DNA of 64,000 nucleotides from contig NZ_JAFCMB010000017.1 of the NCBI RefSeq assembly GCF_018130145.1, positions 62,001 to 126,000 on the forward strand, read 5' to 3'. The DNA comes from Bradyrhizobium sp. AUGA SZCCT0176. GTDB lineage: Bacteria > Pseudomonadota > Alphaproteobacteria > Rhizobiales > Xanthobacteraceae. Below, in pieces: positions 43,624 through 51,978 of the stretch; position 1 is the stretch's first letter, and each line of letters opens with the position of its first letter. The notes beneath the pieces are model-generated. The model had not been told where the DNA came from. It was given only the letters and a program-made list of their open reading frames with translations, and did not search any database. A program made the position numbers and the translations under genes.

Positions 43624-45534
43624 ATGAACATCCACGGAAAGAGCCGGTACCACGAAATCCACGCCCGCTCGCTGAGGGATCCCGAAGGCTTTTGGGCCGA
43701 GGCTGCGCGCGAGATCGACTGGATCGAGGCCCCAAAGAAAATCTTCGATCCCACGATGGGACCCTACGGCCGCTGGTTCACGGATGGTGTCGTCAACACC
43801 TGCTACAACGCGCTCGACCGCCATGTCGCAGGCGGACGCGCCGATCAGGTGGCGCTGATCCACGACTCGCCGCTGACCAATACCGTTTCCAGATTCACCT
43901 ATGCGCAGATGCTGAAAGAGGTGCAGACGCTCGCGGCCGTCATGCAGGATTTCGGCGTCGCCAAGGGCGATCGCGTCATTCTCTATATGCCGATGGTGGC
44001 GGAGGCGGTGTTCGCGATGCTGGCCTGCGCGCGGATCGGCGCTGTTCATTCGGTGGTGTTCGGCGGTTTTGCGGCGAAAGAGCTCGCGAGCCGGATCGAG
44101 GACGCGAAGCCAAAACTGATCTTCTCGGCGAGCTGCGGTATCGAGCCCGGCCGCATCGTGCAATACAAGCCGCTGCTCGACGAGGCGATCCGGCTGTCGA
44201 GCGTCAAGCCGGAAACCTGCGTGATCCTGCAGCGGCCGCAACAGGCCTGCGAACTTAACGAGGGCCGCGACCACGACTGGGCGCAATTACGCAGCGCCGC
44301 GCTCGATGCCGGCAAGGCCGCGCCATGCGTGCCGGTCAAGGCGATCGATCCGCTGTACATCCTCTACACTTCAGGCACCACGGGGATTCCAAAGGGCGTC
44401 GTGCGCGACAATGGCGGGCATCTGGTCGCGCTGAAATGGTCGATGTTCAACCTCTACGGCGTCAAGCCCGGCGAGGTCTGGTGGTGCGGCTCCGACATCG
44501 GCTGGGTGGTCGGCCACAGCTACATCATCTACGGGCCGCTGATCCATGGCGCGACCTCGATTATGTACGAGGGCAAGCCGGTCGGCACGCCGGACGCCGG
44601 CGCGTTCTGGCGCGTGATCTCCGAGCACCAGGCGGTTGCTTTCTTCACCGCGCCGACCGCGTTCCGCGCCATCAAGAAGGAAGACCCTGATGGCACCTTC
44701 ATCCGGAAATACGACCTGTCGAAATTTCGCACGCTGTTTCTCGCCGGCGAACGCGCCGATCCGCCGACGGTGGAATGGGCGGAGCAGCAGCTGAAGGTGC
44801 CTGTCATCGATCACTGGTGGCAGACCGAGACCGGCTGGTGCATCGCCGGCAATCCGGTGGGGCTCGGCATGCTTCCTGTGAAGCATGGTTCGCCGACGGT
44901 ACCGATGCCGGGCTATCAGGTCGATGTGGTCGACGAGGCGGCAAGACCGGTGCCCGCGGGCACCATGGGCTCGATCGTCATCAAACTGCCGATGCCGCCG
45001 GCCTGCCTGCCGACGCTGTGGGAGCAGGAGGCGCGTTTCAAGGAAGCCTATCTCACCGAATTCCCCGGCTATTACAAAACCTCCGACGCCGGCTACAAGG
45101 ATGAAGACGGCTATGTGTTCGTGATGGGCCGCACCGACGACATCATCAACGTCGCCGGCCACCGGCTTTCCACCGGCGGCATGGAGGAAATCCTGGCCTC
45201 GCATCCCGACGTCGCCGAGTGTGCGGTGCTCGGCATCAAGGATGCGATCAAGGGCGAGGTGCCCTGCGGTTTCCTGGTGCTGAAGGCCGGCGTTTCGAAG
45301 GGCCCGGCGGAGGTCGAGAAAGAAGTCGTGGCGCTGGTGCGCGACAAGCTCGGCCCGGTCGCCGCCTTCAAGCTCGCGATCACGGTCGGCCGCCTGCCCA
45401 AAACCCGCTCCGGAAAGATTCTGCGCGGCACCATCAAGAAAATCGCCGACGGCGATGCCTGGACCATGCCGGCGACCATCGAGGATCCCAAGGTGCTCGA
45501 CGAAATCGGCGACGCGCTGAAGGGCAGGGTGTAG
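43624..45534 (+). CDS. prpE: Propionyl-CoA synthetase
   Basis: 636 residues, the length of PrpE-type acyl-CoA synthetases. Landmarks: an ACAS N-terminal domain (YHEIHARSLRDPEGFWAEAA), VVFGGFAAKELASRI, the AMP-binding loop YTSGTTGIPKGVVRDNGGH, SDIGWVVGHSYIIYGPL, WWQTETGW, the YKTSDAGYKDEDGYVFVMGRTDD hinge and the acylated-lysine motif PKTRSGKILRG. The combination and the missing acetyl-CoA-synthetase-specific aromatic pocket favour propionate. It forms propionyl-CoA, the substrate of the carboxylase subunit encoded at 5.5-7.5 kb. GGGAGAAACGCC before the ATG at 43624 sets the start. Confidence 0.87.
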   Translation: MNIHGKSRYHEIHARSLRDPEGFWAEAAREIDWIEAPKKIFDPTMGPYGRWFTDGVVNTCYNALDRHVAGGRADQVALIHDSPLTNTVSRFTYAQMLKEVQTLAAVMQDFGVAKGDRVILYMPMVAEAVFAMLACARIGAVHSVVFGGFAAKELASRIEDAKPKLIFSASCGIEPGRIVQYKPLLDEAIRLSSVKPETCVILQRPQQACELNEGRDHDWAQLRSAALDAGKAAPCVPVKAIDPLYILYTSGTTGIPKGVVRDNGGHLVALKWSMFNLYGVKPGEVWWCGSDIGWVVGHSYIIYGPLIHGATSIMYEGKPVGTPDAGAFWRVISEHQAVAFFTAPTAFRAIKKEDPDGTFIRKYDLSKFRTLFLAGERADPPTVEWAEQQLKVPVIDHWWQTETGWCIAGNPVGLGMLPVKHGSPTVPMPGYQVDVVDEAARPVPAGTMGSIVIKLPMPPACLPTLWEQEARFKEAYLTEFPGYYKTSDAGYKDEDGYVFVMGRTDDIINVAGHRLSTGGMEEILASHPDVAECAVLGIKDAIKGEVPCGFLVLKAGVSKGPAEVEKEVVALVRDKLGPVAAFKLAITVGRLPKTRSGKILRGTIKKIADGDAWTMPATIEDPKVLDEIGDALKGRV

Positions 45535-45543
45535 CTGCTAGCA

Positions 45544-45650
45544 CCGTCATTCCGGGATGGTGCGTTAGCACCAGACCTCAGGTGCGCAATTGCGCACCGG
45601 GGAATCTCGAGATTCCGGGTTCGATGCTGCGCATCGCCCCGGAATGACGG
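45544..45650. repeat. Mosaic palindromic repeat, family A, copy 2
   Basis: Same outer arms as copy 1 (CCGTCATTCCGGGA / CCCGGAATGACGG). Inner hairpins are GGTGC-GTTA-GCACC, GGTGCGCAATTGCGCACC, GAATCTCGAGATTC and CGATGCTGCGCATCG. Stem bases differ from copy 1 but pairing is preserved, and two modules are in the opposite order. Confidence 0.9.
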
Positions 45651-45684
45651 GTTTCATTCCAGCAAAATGCCTTGATTTCGATGG

Positions 45685-45707
45685 ATTGCCGGGTCAAGCC
45701 CGGCAAT
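45685..45707. repeat. Short hairpin fragment
   Basis: ATTGCCGGG-TCAAG-CCCGGCAAT, a 9-bp perfect stem before the lipoprotein gene, resembling part of the family D repeat. Confidence 0.6.
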
Positions 45708-45733
45708 GACGAAACCGGACCCATGGATCAGTC

Positions 45734-46003
45734 ATGCGACATAACCCCGCTCGACTTCTCATCGCCCTGCTACTCACCGCCCCGCTGCTCGCCGGCTGCC
45801 TGGAGAAGGGCCAGCCGACCATGGCCGATACCAGCGCCGACGACGATGCGTTCTGCCGCGCCAACAATGTTGCGCCGGGGTCGAACGACTACGTCATCTG
45901 CCGCAAGAACCGCGACGTGCAACGCGGCAATGCCAACGCCCGCACCGACCGTGCCCAGCGAAACCTCGCCGAGCAAATGCTGAACAATCCGACCAGGCCG
46001 TGA
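45734..46003 (+). CDS. Small lipoprotein
   Basis: 89 residues. A type II signal peptide ends in the lipobox LLAGC, so the mature protein starts at that cysteine and is lipid-anchored. The remainder is hydrophilic (DDDAFCRANNVAPGSNDYVICRKNRDVQRGNANARTDR) with two cysteines. Function unknown. The next gene starts 13 bp later, suggesting an operon. Confidence 0.78.
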   Translation: MRHNPARLLIALLLTAPLLAGCLEKGQPTMADTSADDDAFCRANNVAPGSNDYVICRKNRDVQRGNANARTDRAQRNLAEQMLNNPTRP

Positions 46004-46016
46004 TCAGGAGGTCATC

Positions 46017-46223
46017 ATGAACGAAGACGTTTTCAACACCAGCCTGCGCGGCTTTCTCAAGAAGGTCGGCATCACCTCGCAGCGCGAAATCGAAAAAGCG
46101 GTCCGCGACGCCGTCGCCAGCGGCCGCCTCAAGGGCAACGAAAAACTGCCGGCCAAAATGGTTCTGACCATTGGCGGCATCAGCCTCACGCACGAGATTA
46201 ACGACGAGATCGAATTGGGCTGA
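46017..46223 (+). CDS. DUF6494-family small protein
   Basis: 68 residues: MNEDVFNTSLRGFLKKVGIT, a helical basic part, then KMVLTIGGISLTHEINDEIELG. This matches my memory of DUF6494; no function is known. CAGGAGGTCATC before the ATG is a strong ribosome binding site. Confidence 0.75.
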   Translation: MNEDVFNTSLRGFLKKVGITSQREIEKAVRDAVASGRLKGNEKLPAKMVLTIGGISLTHEINDEIELG

Positions 46224-46230
46224 GCGAACG

Positions 46231-46371
46231 CCTTCCTTCCCCTCTCCCCTTGTGGGAGAGGGTGGCTGCGATGCGGAGCATCGCAGACGGGTGAGGAGTT
46301 GTCTCCGCGGATAGAAACCCCTCATCCGGCGCGCTTCGCGCGCCACCTTCTCCCACAAGGGGAGAAGGAAG
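46231..46371. repeat. CTCCCCTTGTGGGAG repeat, family E, copy 1
   Basis: Ends CCCCTCTCCCCTTGTGGGAG and CTCCCACAAGGGGAGAAGG are inverted copies; inside are GCGATGC-GGA-GCATCGC and GGCGCGC-TTC-GCGCGCC hairpins plus GGGTGAGGAG/CCCCTCATCC. The copy at 62269-62404 is the same element with its modules inverted. Confidence 0.9.
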
Positions 46372-46408
46372 AAAGAAGCACTTCAGCCTTTTTGGAAAGA
46401 CGTAATTC

Positions 46409-46627
46409 ATGGACATCAAGGTCAGGGATTCCAACGGCGCGCTGCTCGCCGAGGGCGACACCGTCACGCTGATCAAGGACCTGAAGCTGAAGGGCTCGTC
46501 CACCGTGCTGAAGCGCGGCACCGTGATCAAGAACATCCGCCTCACCGACAACGAAGACGAGATCGAAGGCCGCACCGACAAGGTCAAGGGGCTGGTGCTG
46601 CGCACGGAGTTCTTGAAGAAGGCGTGA
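46409..46627 (+). CDS. PhnA/YjdM C-terminal-domain protein
   Basis: 72 residues: VRDSNGALLAEGDTVTLIKDLKLKGSSTVLKRGTVIKNIRLTDNEDEIEGRTDKVKGLVLRTEFLKK matches the C-terminal PhnA domain (given here only as a landmark). The zinc-ribbon N-terminus found in E. coli YjdM/PhnA is absent, as in many rhizobial copies. The historical link to phosphonate use is weak; function unknown. Confidence 0.82.
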   Translation: MDIKVRDSNGALLAEGDTVTLIKDLKLKGSSTVLKRGTVIKNIRLTDNEDEIEGRTDKVKGLVLRTEFLKKA

Positions 46628-46697
46628 GGGGAGTTTGCCGCAGCGAGGCACGCAGCCAACTACCGCTCATTCTTCGAATCGATGTTATAAGAAACCC

Positions 46698-46958
46698 ATG
46701 GAACCGATTGCCATCAAACTGCTGGGCTTTGCCGCCGCAACGTGCACGACGCTCGCTTATGTCCCGCAATTCGTAAAAGTCTGGCGAACCCGCTCGACGG
46801 AGGACATTTCGCTCGGAATGTTTCTCGTCATGGTGGTCGGCATCCTGCTGTGGCTGGTGTACGGCCTGCTTTCCGGAGATGGGCCGTTGATCGTCGCCAA
46901 TGCCATCACGATCGTGCTGGCCGGCGGAGTTTTGTTCATGAAACTGAAATACGGTTGA
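46698..46958 (+). CDS. SemiSWEET-family sugar transporter
   Basis: 86 residues with three membrane helices and one PQ-loop: AATCTTLAYVPQFVKVWRT, DISLGMFLVMVVGILLWLVYGLL, GPLIVANAITIVLAGGVLF. SemiSWEETs dimerise to move sugars such as sucrose across the inner membrane. The ATG at 46698 begins the first helix; an in-frame start at 46635 lacks support. Confidence 0.9.
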   Translation: MEPIAIKLLGFAAATCTTLAYVPQFVKVWRTRSTEDISLGMFLVMVVGILLWLVYGLLSGDGPLIVANAITIVLAGGVLFMKLKYG

Positions 46959-46996
46959 GCACCTAGGCATTGAAATACAAAAGCCTGCCAATACAA

Positions 46997-47024
46997 AAAC
47001 GCGGCAGGTTGCCCCGCCGCGTTT
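46997..47024 (-). terminator. Terminator for trcR
   Basis: AAACGCGGC and GCCGCGTTT pair with a 10-base loop. Read on the minus strand the stem runs directly into TTTTTGT, a proper T-tract, about 30 bp after the trcR stop. On the plus strand it may also stop SemiSWEET transcription. Confidence 0.8.
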
Positions 47025-47052
47025 GAAATCCCGTAACCGGAATACGGGAAAC

Positions 47053-47751
47053 CTATTCCTCTTCGTCGTCCTGCTTCTTGCCGCCGATCCCCTTCAACTT
47101 CGCAAACACCGCATCCACGTTGAGGTCGTCGCGCTGCTTTTCGGTCGGCTCGAATTCCGGCTCCTTCTTGGTGGTCTCGGAGGCCGGCAGCAGGGTGGCG
47201 CCGCCGTAGGCCGCGGGGACCGGCTTTTCCTTGGCGGCGCGCTGCACCTCGAAATCGAGCTCGATCTGCGAGCACAGGCCCAATGTCACCGGGTCCATCG
47301 GGGTCAGGGTCGAGGCGTTCCAATGGGTGCGGTCGCGGACTGAGGCAATGGTGGTCTTGGTGGTGCCGACCAGGCGCATGATCTGGGCGTCCTTCAGCTC
47401 GGGATGGTTGCGCACCAGCCAAAGGATCGCGCTCGGCCGCTCATGGCGGCGCGACACCGGGGTGTAGCGCGGGCCCTTTTTCTTGGCCGCCGGGGGCAGG
47501 GTAACCTTGCTCTCGCCGAGCTTGAGGCGGTAATTCGGGTCCTTTTCGCCCCTTTCGATCTCGTCGCGGCTCAATTGGCCGGTCGAAATCGGGTCCATGC
47601 CCTTGATGCCCTGCGCCGCGTCGCCGTCGGCGATGGCGCGGACCTCCAGGGGGTGCATTTTGGTGAAATCGGCCACCTGGTCGAAGGTCAGCGCGGTATT
47701 ATCAACCAGCCACACGGCAGTCGCCTTTGGCATCAGCGGTGCATTGCTCAT
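47053..47751 (-). CDS. trcR: Cell-cycle transcriptional regulator TrcR (DUF1013)
   Basis: 232 residues. MSNAPLMPKATAVWLVDNTALTFDQVADFTKMHPLEVRAIADG is the DUF1013 start (landmark), followed by helix-turn-helix-like ERPSAILWLVRNHPELKDAQIMRLVGTTKTTI and an acidic tail ending DDEEE. TrcR is a conserved alphaproteobacterial regulator of cell-cycle genes, binding RNA polymerase at many promoters. The ATG at 47751 has AAGGAG eight bases upstream. It ends at a clear terminator. Confidence 0.9.
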   Translation of the reverse strand: MSNAPLMPKATAVWLVDNTALTFDQVADFTKMHPLEVRAIADGDAAQGIKGMDPISTGQLSRDEIERGEKDPNYRLKLGESKVTLPPAAKKKGPRYTPVSRRHERPSAILWLVRNHPELKDAQIMRLVGTTKTTIASVRDRTHWNASTLTPMDPVTLGLCSQIELDFEVQRAAKEKPVPAAYGGATLLPASETTKKEPEFEPTEKQRDDLNVDAVFAKLKGIGGKKQDDEEE

Positions 47752-47970
47752 GGCAAATCTCCTTTGTGCCTCGCCCACCTCTTTTGGAGGCGAAGTCTGC
47801 GGTCATCGGGGATGACGGGAATTCCGGGCCTATATACCCCTTGAGGGCCTATTGGCGCAATGGCCTGCTAAAGTGCCTTGACAGCGCCCAAAAGCAGCCC
47901 CAAGTCCTTATACGAATTGGCCGTTCCCCGCCCACTGGCGAGGGGTGATTCGGTCCCTGAGATAGCCCCC

Positions 47971-48948
47971 ATGTCTTCCTTGTCAGCGTCAGCCAAACCC
48001 GACCTGAAAATCGTGCTTTGTTCCCCCCGCGGCTTCTGTGCCGGCGTGGTACGGGCAATCGACACCGTCGAGCGGGCGCTCGCGATCTATGGCGCCCCCG
48101 TCTATGTCCGCCACGAGATCGTGCATAACCGCTATGTCGTGGACAGCCTGAGGACCAAGGGCGCGATCTTTGTCGAGGAACTGGCCGAAATTCCCGACAA
48201 TACCAACGCACCGGTGGTGTTCTCCGCCCACGGCGTGCCGAAGTCGGTTCCGGCGGACGCCCGCGCGCGCAATTTTTTCTCGCTGGATGCCACCTGCCCG
48301 CTGGTCACCAAGGTGCATCGCGAGGCCGCGATCCATTTCAAGCGCGGCCGTGAAATCCTGCTGATCGGGCATTCCCATCATCCGGAAGTGGTCGGCACGC
48401 TCGGCCAGTTGCCGCCGGGCGCGGTGACGCTGATCGAGACCAACGAAGACGCCAAGACGTTCACGCCGAAGAACCCGGACAACCTTGCCTTCGTGACCCA
48501 GACGACGCTGTCGATCGACGACACCGCCGAGATCGTCGCGATGCTGAAGGAGCGTTTCCCGAACATCTCCGGCCCGCACAAGGAAGACATCTGCTACGCC
48601 ACCACCAACCGCCAGCTTGCGGTGAAGAAGGTGGCGCCGGTGGTTGACGCCCTGATCGTGGTCGGTGCGCCGAACTCGTCGAACTCGCAGCGCCTGCGCG
48701 AAGTCGCCGAGCGCGAGGGCTGCCCGGTCTCGGTGCTGGCGCAGCGCGCCAGCGATCTCGACTGGTCGCGGTTCGAAGGCATCAAGAGCCTCGGCATCAC
48801 GGCGGGCGCCTCCGCGCCGGAAGTGATCGTCGAGGAGATCATGGGCGCGTTCGCCGAGCGCTATACGCTGCATGTGGAGACGGTCTCGGCCGCGGAAGAA
48901 AACGAATTCTTCCCGCTGCCGCGTTCGCTGCGGCCCGACGCAGCTTAG
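47971..48948 (+). CDS. ispH: 4-hydroxy-3-methylbut-2-enyl diphosphate reductase
   Basis: 325 residues. The three iron-sulphur cysteines are present: C23 in PRGFCAGV, C109 in DATCPLV, C208 in [11 protein letters not shown]; the catalytic EIVHN, SAHGV and TTLS segments are intact. It performs the last step of the MEP pathway, giving IPP and DMAPP. The ATG at 47971 gives the usual N-terminus; an in-frame ATG at 47878 would add 31 residues. thrB and rnhA follow closely on the same strand. Confidence 0.96.
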   Translation: MSSLSASAKPDLKIVLCSPRGFCAGVVRAIDTVERALAIYGAPVYVRHEIVHNRYVVDSLRTKGAIFVEELAEIPDNTNAPVVFSAHGVPKSVPADARARNFFSLDATCPLVTKVHREAAIHFKRGREILLIGHSHHPEVVGTLGQLPPGAVTLIETNEDAKTFTPKNPDNLAFVTQTTLSIDDTAEIVAMLKERFPNISGPHKEDICYATTNRQLAVKKVAPVVDALIVVGAPNSSNSQRLREVAEREGCPVSVLAQRASDLDWSRFEGIKSLGITAGASAPEVIVEEIMGAFAERYTLHVETVSAAEENEFFPLPRSLRPDAA

Positions 48949-48960
48949 GGCGCGTCTGCC

Positions 48961-49941
48961 ATGGCGGTTTACACGGACGTTGCCGCCGAAGACCTCGCGG
49001 AGTTCATCAAGAGTTACGATATCGGCGAATTGCTCTCCTACAAGGGCATCGCCGAAGGCGTCGAGAATTCCAACTTCCTGATGCACACCAGCAAGGGCGC
49101 CTACATCCTCACGCTGTATGAAAAGCGCGTGGCGGTGGACGATCTGCCTTACTTCCTGTCGCTGATGGCGCATCTGGCCGAGCGCGGCGTGCATTGCCCG
49201 CAGCCGGCGAAAAACCGCCAGGGCGAAGTCTACAGCCATCTCGTCGGGCGGCCAGCTGCGATCATCAATTTCCTCGAAGGCATGTGGCCGCGGCGGCCCA
49301 ACGCCGCGCATTGCAGCGGCGTCGGCGGGGCGCTCGCCAAAATGCATCTGGCGGGCGGCGACTTTCCGATGTTCCGGAAAAATCCGCTGTCGGTCGAGGG
49401 ATGGCGGCCGCTGTTCGACCTGTCGGCGCCGCGTGCCGACAGCGTGCAGCCGGGCTTGGGCGATTTCATCGCCCGCGAACTCGATCACCTCGAGGCGAAC
49501 TGGCCAAAGGATCTGCCGCTCGGCGTCATCCATGGCGATCTCTTCAACGACAACGTCTTCTTCCTCGGCGACAAGCTGTCCGGGCTGATCGACTTCCCGT
49601 TTTCCTGCAACGATATCCTGGCCTACGACGTCGCGATCTGCCTCAACGCGTGGTGCTTCGAGCCGGATCATTCCTTCAACGTCACCAAGGCGCGGGCGCT
49701 GCTCGGCGCCTATGGCCGCGAACGGAAATTGTCCGATGCCGAGCAGGATGCGCTGCCGCTATTGGCGCGCGGCTCCGCGCTGCGCTTTTTGCTGACGCGT
49801 CTGGTCGATTTCCTCGACGTGCCGCCAGGCGCGCTGGTGAAGCCGAAAGACCCGCTCGAATATGTCCGCAAGCTGCGCTTCCACCAGAGCGTCCAGTCCG
49901 CGCGCGATTACGGCCTGATGCAGGCGGGATGCGCCGCGTGA
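48961..49941 (+). CDS. thrB: Homoserine kinase
   Basis: 326 residues of the choline-kinase-like (type II) homoserine kinase used by alphaproteobacteria: [39 protein letters not shown], the Brenner-type catalytic motif [13 protein letters not shown] and [10 protein letters not shown] for metal binding. It phosphorylates L-homoserine in threonine synthesis. It starts 12 bp after ispH and its stop overlaps the rnhA GTG start by four bases. Confidence 0.95.
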   Translation: MAVYTDVAAEDLAEFIKSYDIGELLSYKGIAEGVENSNFLMHTSKGAYILTLYEKRVAVDDLPYFLSLMAHLAERGVHCPQPAKNRQGEVYSHLVGRPAAIINFLEGMWPRRPNAAHCSGVGGALAKMHLAGGDFPMFRKNPLSVEGWRPLFDLSAPRADSVQPGLGDFIARELDHLEANWPKDLPLGVIHGDLFNDNVFFLGDKLSGLIDFPFSCNDILAYDVAICLNAWCFEPDHSFNVTKARALLGAYGRERKLSDAEQDALPLLARGSALRFLLTRLVDFLDVPPGALVKPKDPLEYVRKLRFHQSVQSARDYGLMQAGCAA

Positions 49942-50393
49942 GCGATTCCAAGCCGCATGTCACGGTATTCACCGACGGCGCCTGCTCGGGCAATCCCGGC
50001 CCCGGCGGCTGGGGTGCGATCCTGAAATTCGGCGACACCGAAAAGGAATTGAAGGGCGGCGAAGCGCACACCACCAACAACCGCATGGAATTGATGGCGG
50101 CGATCTCGGCGCTGGAAGCGCTGAAGAAAGCCTGCGTCGTCGACCTCACCACCGACAGCCAATATGTGCGCAAGGGGATCACGGAGTGGATCCACGGCTG
50201 GAAGCGCAACGGCTGGCGCACGTCCGACAAGAAGCCGGTCAAGAATGTCGACCTGTGGCAGCGCCTCGACGCGGCGCTGAAGGCGCATGAGGTGCGCTGG
50301 CACTGGATCAAGGGCCACGCCGGTCACGACGAGAACGAACGCGCCGATCAGCTGGCCCGCGACGGCGTCGCGATGGCACGGTTGAAGGCGTAG
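49938..50393 (+). CDS. rnhA: Ribonuclease HI
   Basis: 151 residues, standard size. The four metal-binding acids are in place: D13 ([17 protein letters not shown]), E51 (NNRMELMAA), D73 ([10 protein letters not shown]) and D136 (NERADQLAR), with the general-base histidine H127 in KGHAGHDEN. It degrades RNA in RNA:DNA hybrids. The GTG at 49938 forms GTGA with the thrB stop; an ATG at 49929 is an alternative. Confidence 0.96.
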   Translation: MSDSKPHVTVFTDGACSGNPGPGGWGAILKFGDTEKELKGGEAHTTNNRMELMAAISALEALKKACVVDLTTDSQYVRKGITEWIHGWKRNGWRTSDKKPVKNVDLWQRLDAALKAHEVRWHWIKGHAGHDENERADQLARDGVAMARLKA

Positions 50394-50427
50394 GCTGACG
50401 CGCCACGCGATGCCGCGATAACCACAG

Positions 50428-50534
50428 CTGTCATCACCCGCGAAAGCGGGTGATCCAGTATTCCAGAGACGATTGAGATAAAGCCGAGAGGCCGCGGCGT
50501 ACTGGGTCGCCCGGTCAAAGCCGGGCGATGACAG
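50428..50534. repeat. Palindromic repeat, family F
   Basis: CTGTCATC ... ATCCAGTA on the left mirrors TACTGGGT ... GATGACAG on the right; each arm has its own hairpin (CACCCGC-GAAA-GCGGGTG; CGCCCGG-TCAAAG-CCGGGCG). Confidence 0.85.
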
Positions 50535-50560
50535 TTGTATGTGTGGCTACACCATCAACC

Positions 50561-50671
50561 CGTCATTGCGAGCAAAGCGAAGGCAATCCATAGAGCGGTA
50601 AAGCAAGTATGGATTGCTTCGTCGCTTTGCTTCCTTGCGCAAACGCTTTGCGTTTGTCGCAGGCAATGACG
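50561..50671. repeat. Palindromic repeat, family G
   Basis: CGTCATTGCGAGCAAAGCGA at the left end and GCAATGACG at the right end, with GGCAATCCAT facing ATGGATTGCT inside. Lies directly after family F in the rnhA/peroxiredoxin gap, so that 284-bp space is nearly all repeat. Confidence 0.85.
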
Positions 50672-50677
50672 AATAAC

Positions 50678-51163
50678 TTACAGCTGCCCCAACAGCGTAT
50701 CGCCGCCGGAAACCTCGACCTTGCCGGGCGCCGGCTCGAGGTTGAGCTTCTTGACCACGCCGTCTTCTACCAGCATCGAATATCGCTTGGAGCGGATGCC
50801 GAGGCCGTTGCCGGACGCGTCGAGCTCCATGCCGATCGCCTTGGTGAAGTCGGCATTGCCGTCGGCGAGGAATGTGGCTTCGTCGCGCTGGTCGGTGTCG
50901 CGCTTCCAGGCGTTCATCACGAAGGCGTCGTTGACGGAGACGATCGCGATGGTGTTCACGCCCTTGTCCTTGATGGCGTAGGCGTTGAGGAAGATGCTCG
51001 GCAGATGCATCTTGTGGCAGGTGCCGGTATAGGCGCCGGGCACCGCGAACAGCGCGACCTTCTTGCCCTTGAAAATATCGTCGGTGGTTTTGACCTGCGG
51101 CCCTTCCGCCGTCATCACGCGAAACTTGGCTTCCGGCAGCTTGTCGCCAACTTGGATCGTCAT
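50678..51163 (-). CDS. Peroxiredoxin (Prx5/AhpE-like)
   Basis: 161 residues. The peroxidatic motif PxxxTxxC is present as PGAYTGTC (P42, T46, C49), and VNDAFVMNAWKRD is the usual Prx5 arginine/Trp helix. It reduces hydroperoxides with a thiol donor. The Pro between the Thr and Cys in most relatives is Gly here. The ATG at 51163 with GGGAG upstream is better than a TTG two codons earlier. Confidence 0.92.
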   Translation of the reverse strand: MTIQVGDKLPEAKFRVMTAEGPQVKTTDDIFKGKKVALFAVPGAYTGTCHKMHLPSIFLNAYAIKDKGVNTIAIVSVNDAFVMNAWKRDTDQRDEATFLADGNADFTKAIGMELDASGNGLGIRSKRYSMLVEDGVVKKLNLEPAPGKVEVSGGDTLLGQL

Positions 51164-51199
51164 CGTCAATTCTCCCTCAATGAGCGGATGTGTCTTATA

Positions 51200-51250
51200 G
51201 CGTTTTCGAGCGAAGTGGGTACCGGTTCGCGTGAAGAAAACGCGTCAAAA
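51200..51250. repeat. GCGTTTTC dispersed repeat, family B, copy 3
   Basis: GCGTTTTC arm, core GAGCGAAGTGGGTACCGGTT, GAAAACGC arm. Nearly identical to copy 4 at 51908, and the two flank the DUF924 gene in the same orientation. Confidence 0.9.
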
Positions 51251-51332
51251 CAAGACTAACCTTTGCGGATGACCGGCACAATATTCGGTGTCCCGGAAAC
51301 GGCAATGCCGCCGTGCCTTCACTGTTCTGTCA

Positions 51333-51887
51333 TCAGCCGGTAAAGCCGCCGGCGTCGAGGAATGCCTGTTCTTCAGGCGTCGTTTCGCGCCCCAGGATGC
51401 GGTTACGGTGCGGAAAGCGCCCAAACCGGCGGATGATGTCGGCGTGATGCTCGGCGTATTCCCTGTTTTCGGTATTGGCCGTGCCGCTGAACAATTCGAT
51501 GCAGCGCAGCTGGTCGGGCAAATGTTCCGAATGCATGAACGGCAGATAGAGGAATTCGAGCAACGCCGGGTCGATGCGCTTGTCGGTGCCCCGGTCGATG
51601 GCGCGGGCGGCGACGTCGCGCGCCAGCCTGTCGCTCGCATAGGTCAGTGCGTCACCACGAAACATGTTGCGGGGAAACTGGTCGAGCACGATGGTGAGCG
51701 CCAGCGCGCCGTCATCGCTGGCTTCCCAGGCCGACAACTCGCCTGCGGCCGCCTTCCGCCACAGCTCGAGATACCGCTGACGCACTTCGGCGTCGAACGC
51801 GTCGTCGCGCTTGTACCAGCGGTCGTGGCCGGCTTCGCGCCAGAATCCGAGGATGTCAGCCGGCACAGGCTCGCGAGCGTCAGACAT
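51333..51887 (-). CDS. DUF924 family protein
   Basis: 184 residues with the DUF924 pattern: ILGFWREAGHDRWYKRDDAFDAEVRQRY, LALTIVLDQFPRNMFRGDALTYASD and LYLPFMHSEHLPDQLRCIELF (landmarks). Mostly helical, TPR-like fold in known structures, function unknown. It lies between two direct copies of the family B repeat. Confidence 0.9.
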   Translation of the reverse strand: MSDAREPVPADILGFWREAGHDRWYKRDDAFDAEVRQRYLELWRKAAAGELSAWEASDDGALALTIVLDQFPRNMFRGDALTYASDRLARDVAARAIDRGTDKRIDPALLEFLYLPFMHSEHLPDQLRCIELFSGTANTENREYAEHHADIIRRFGRFPHRNRILGRETTPEEQAFLDAGGFTG

Positions 51888-51907
51888 GATCGGACGCTCG
51901 CGCTAGA

Positions 51908-51958
51908 GCGTTTTCAAGCGAAGTGGGTACCGGTTCGCGTGAAGAAAACGCGTCAAAA
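51908..51958. repeat. GCGTTTTC dispersed repeat, family B, copy 4
   Basis: GCGTTTTC arm, core AAGCGAAGTGGGTACCGGTT, GAAAACGC arm. Sits between the fadD stop and the DUF924 start. Confidence 0.9.
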
Positions 51959-51978
51959 TAAAAAGATAGCATTGGCCT

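Noticed and set aside
47989-49671. 560-residue minus-strand frame
   Set aside because: Antisense to ispH and thrB, both of which are certain.
50428-50671. CRISPR array in the rnhA/peroxiredoxin gap
   Set aside because: The repeats here are two different palindromic elements, not short regularly spaced direct repeats with spacers.
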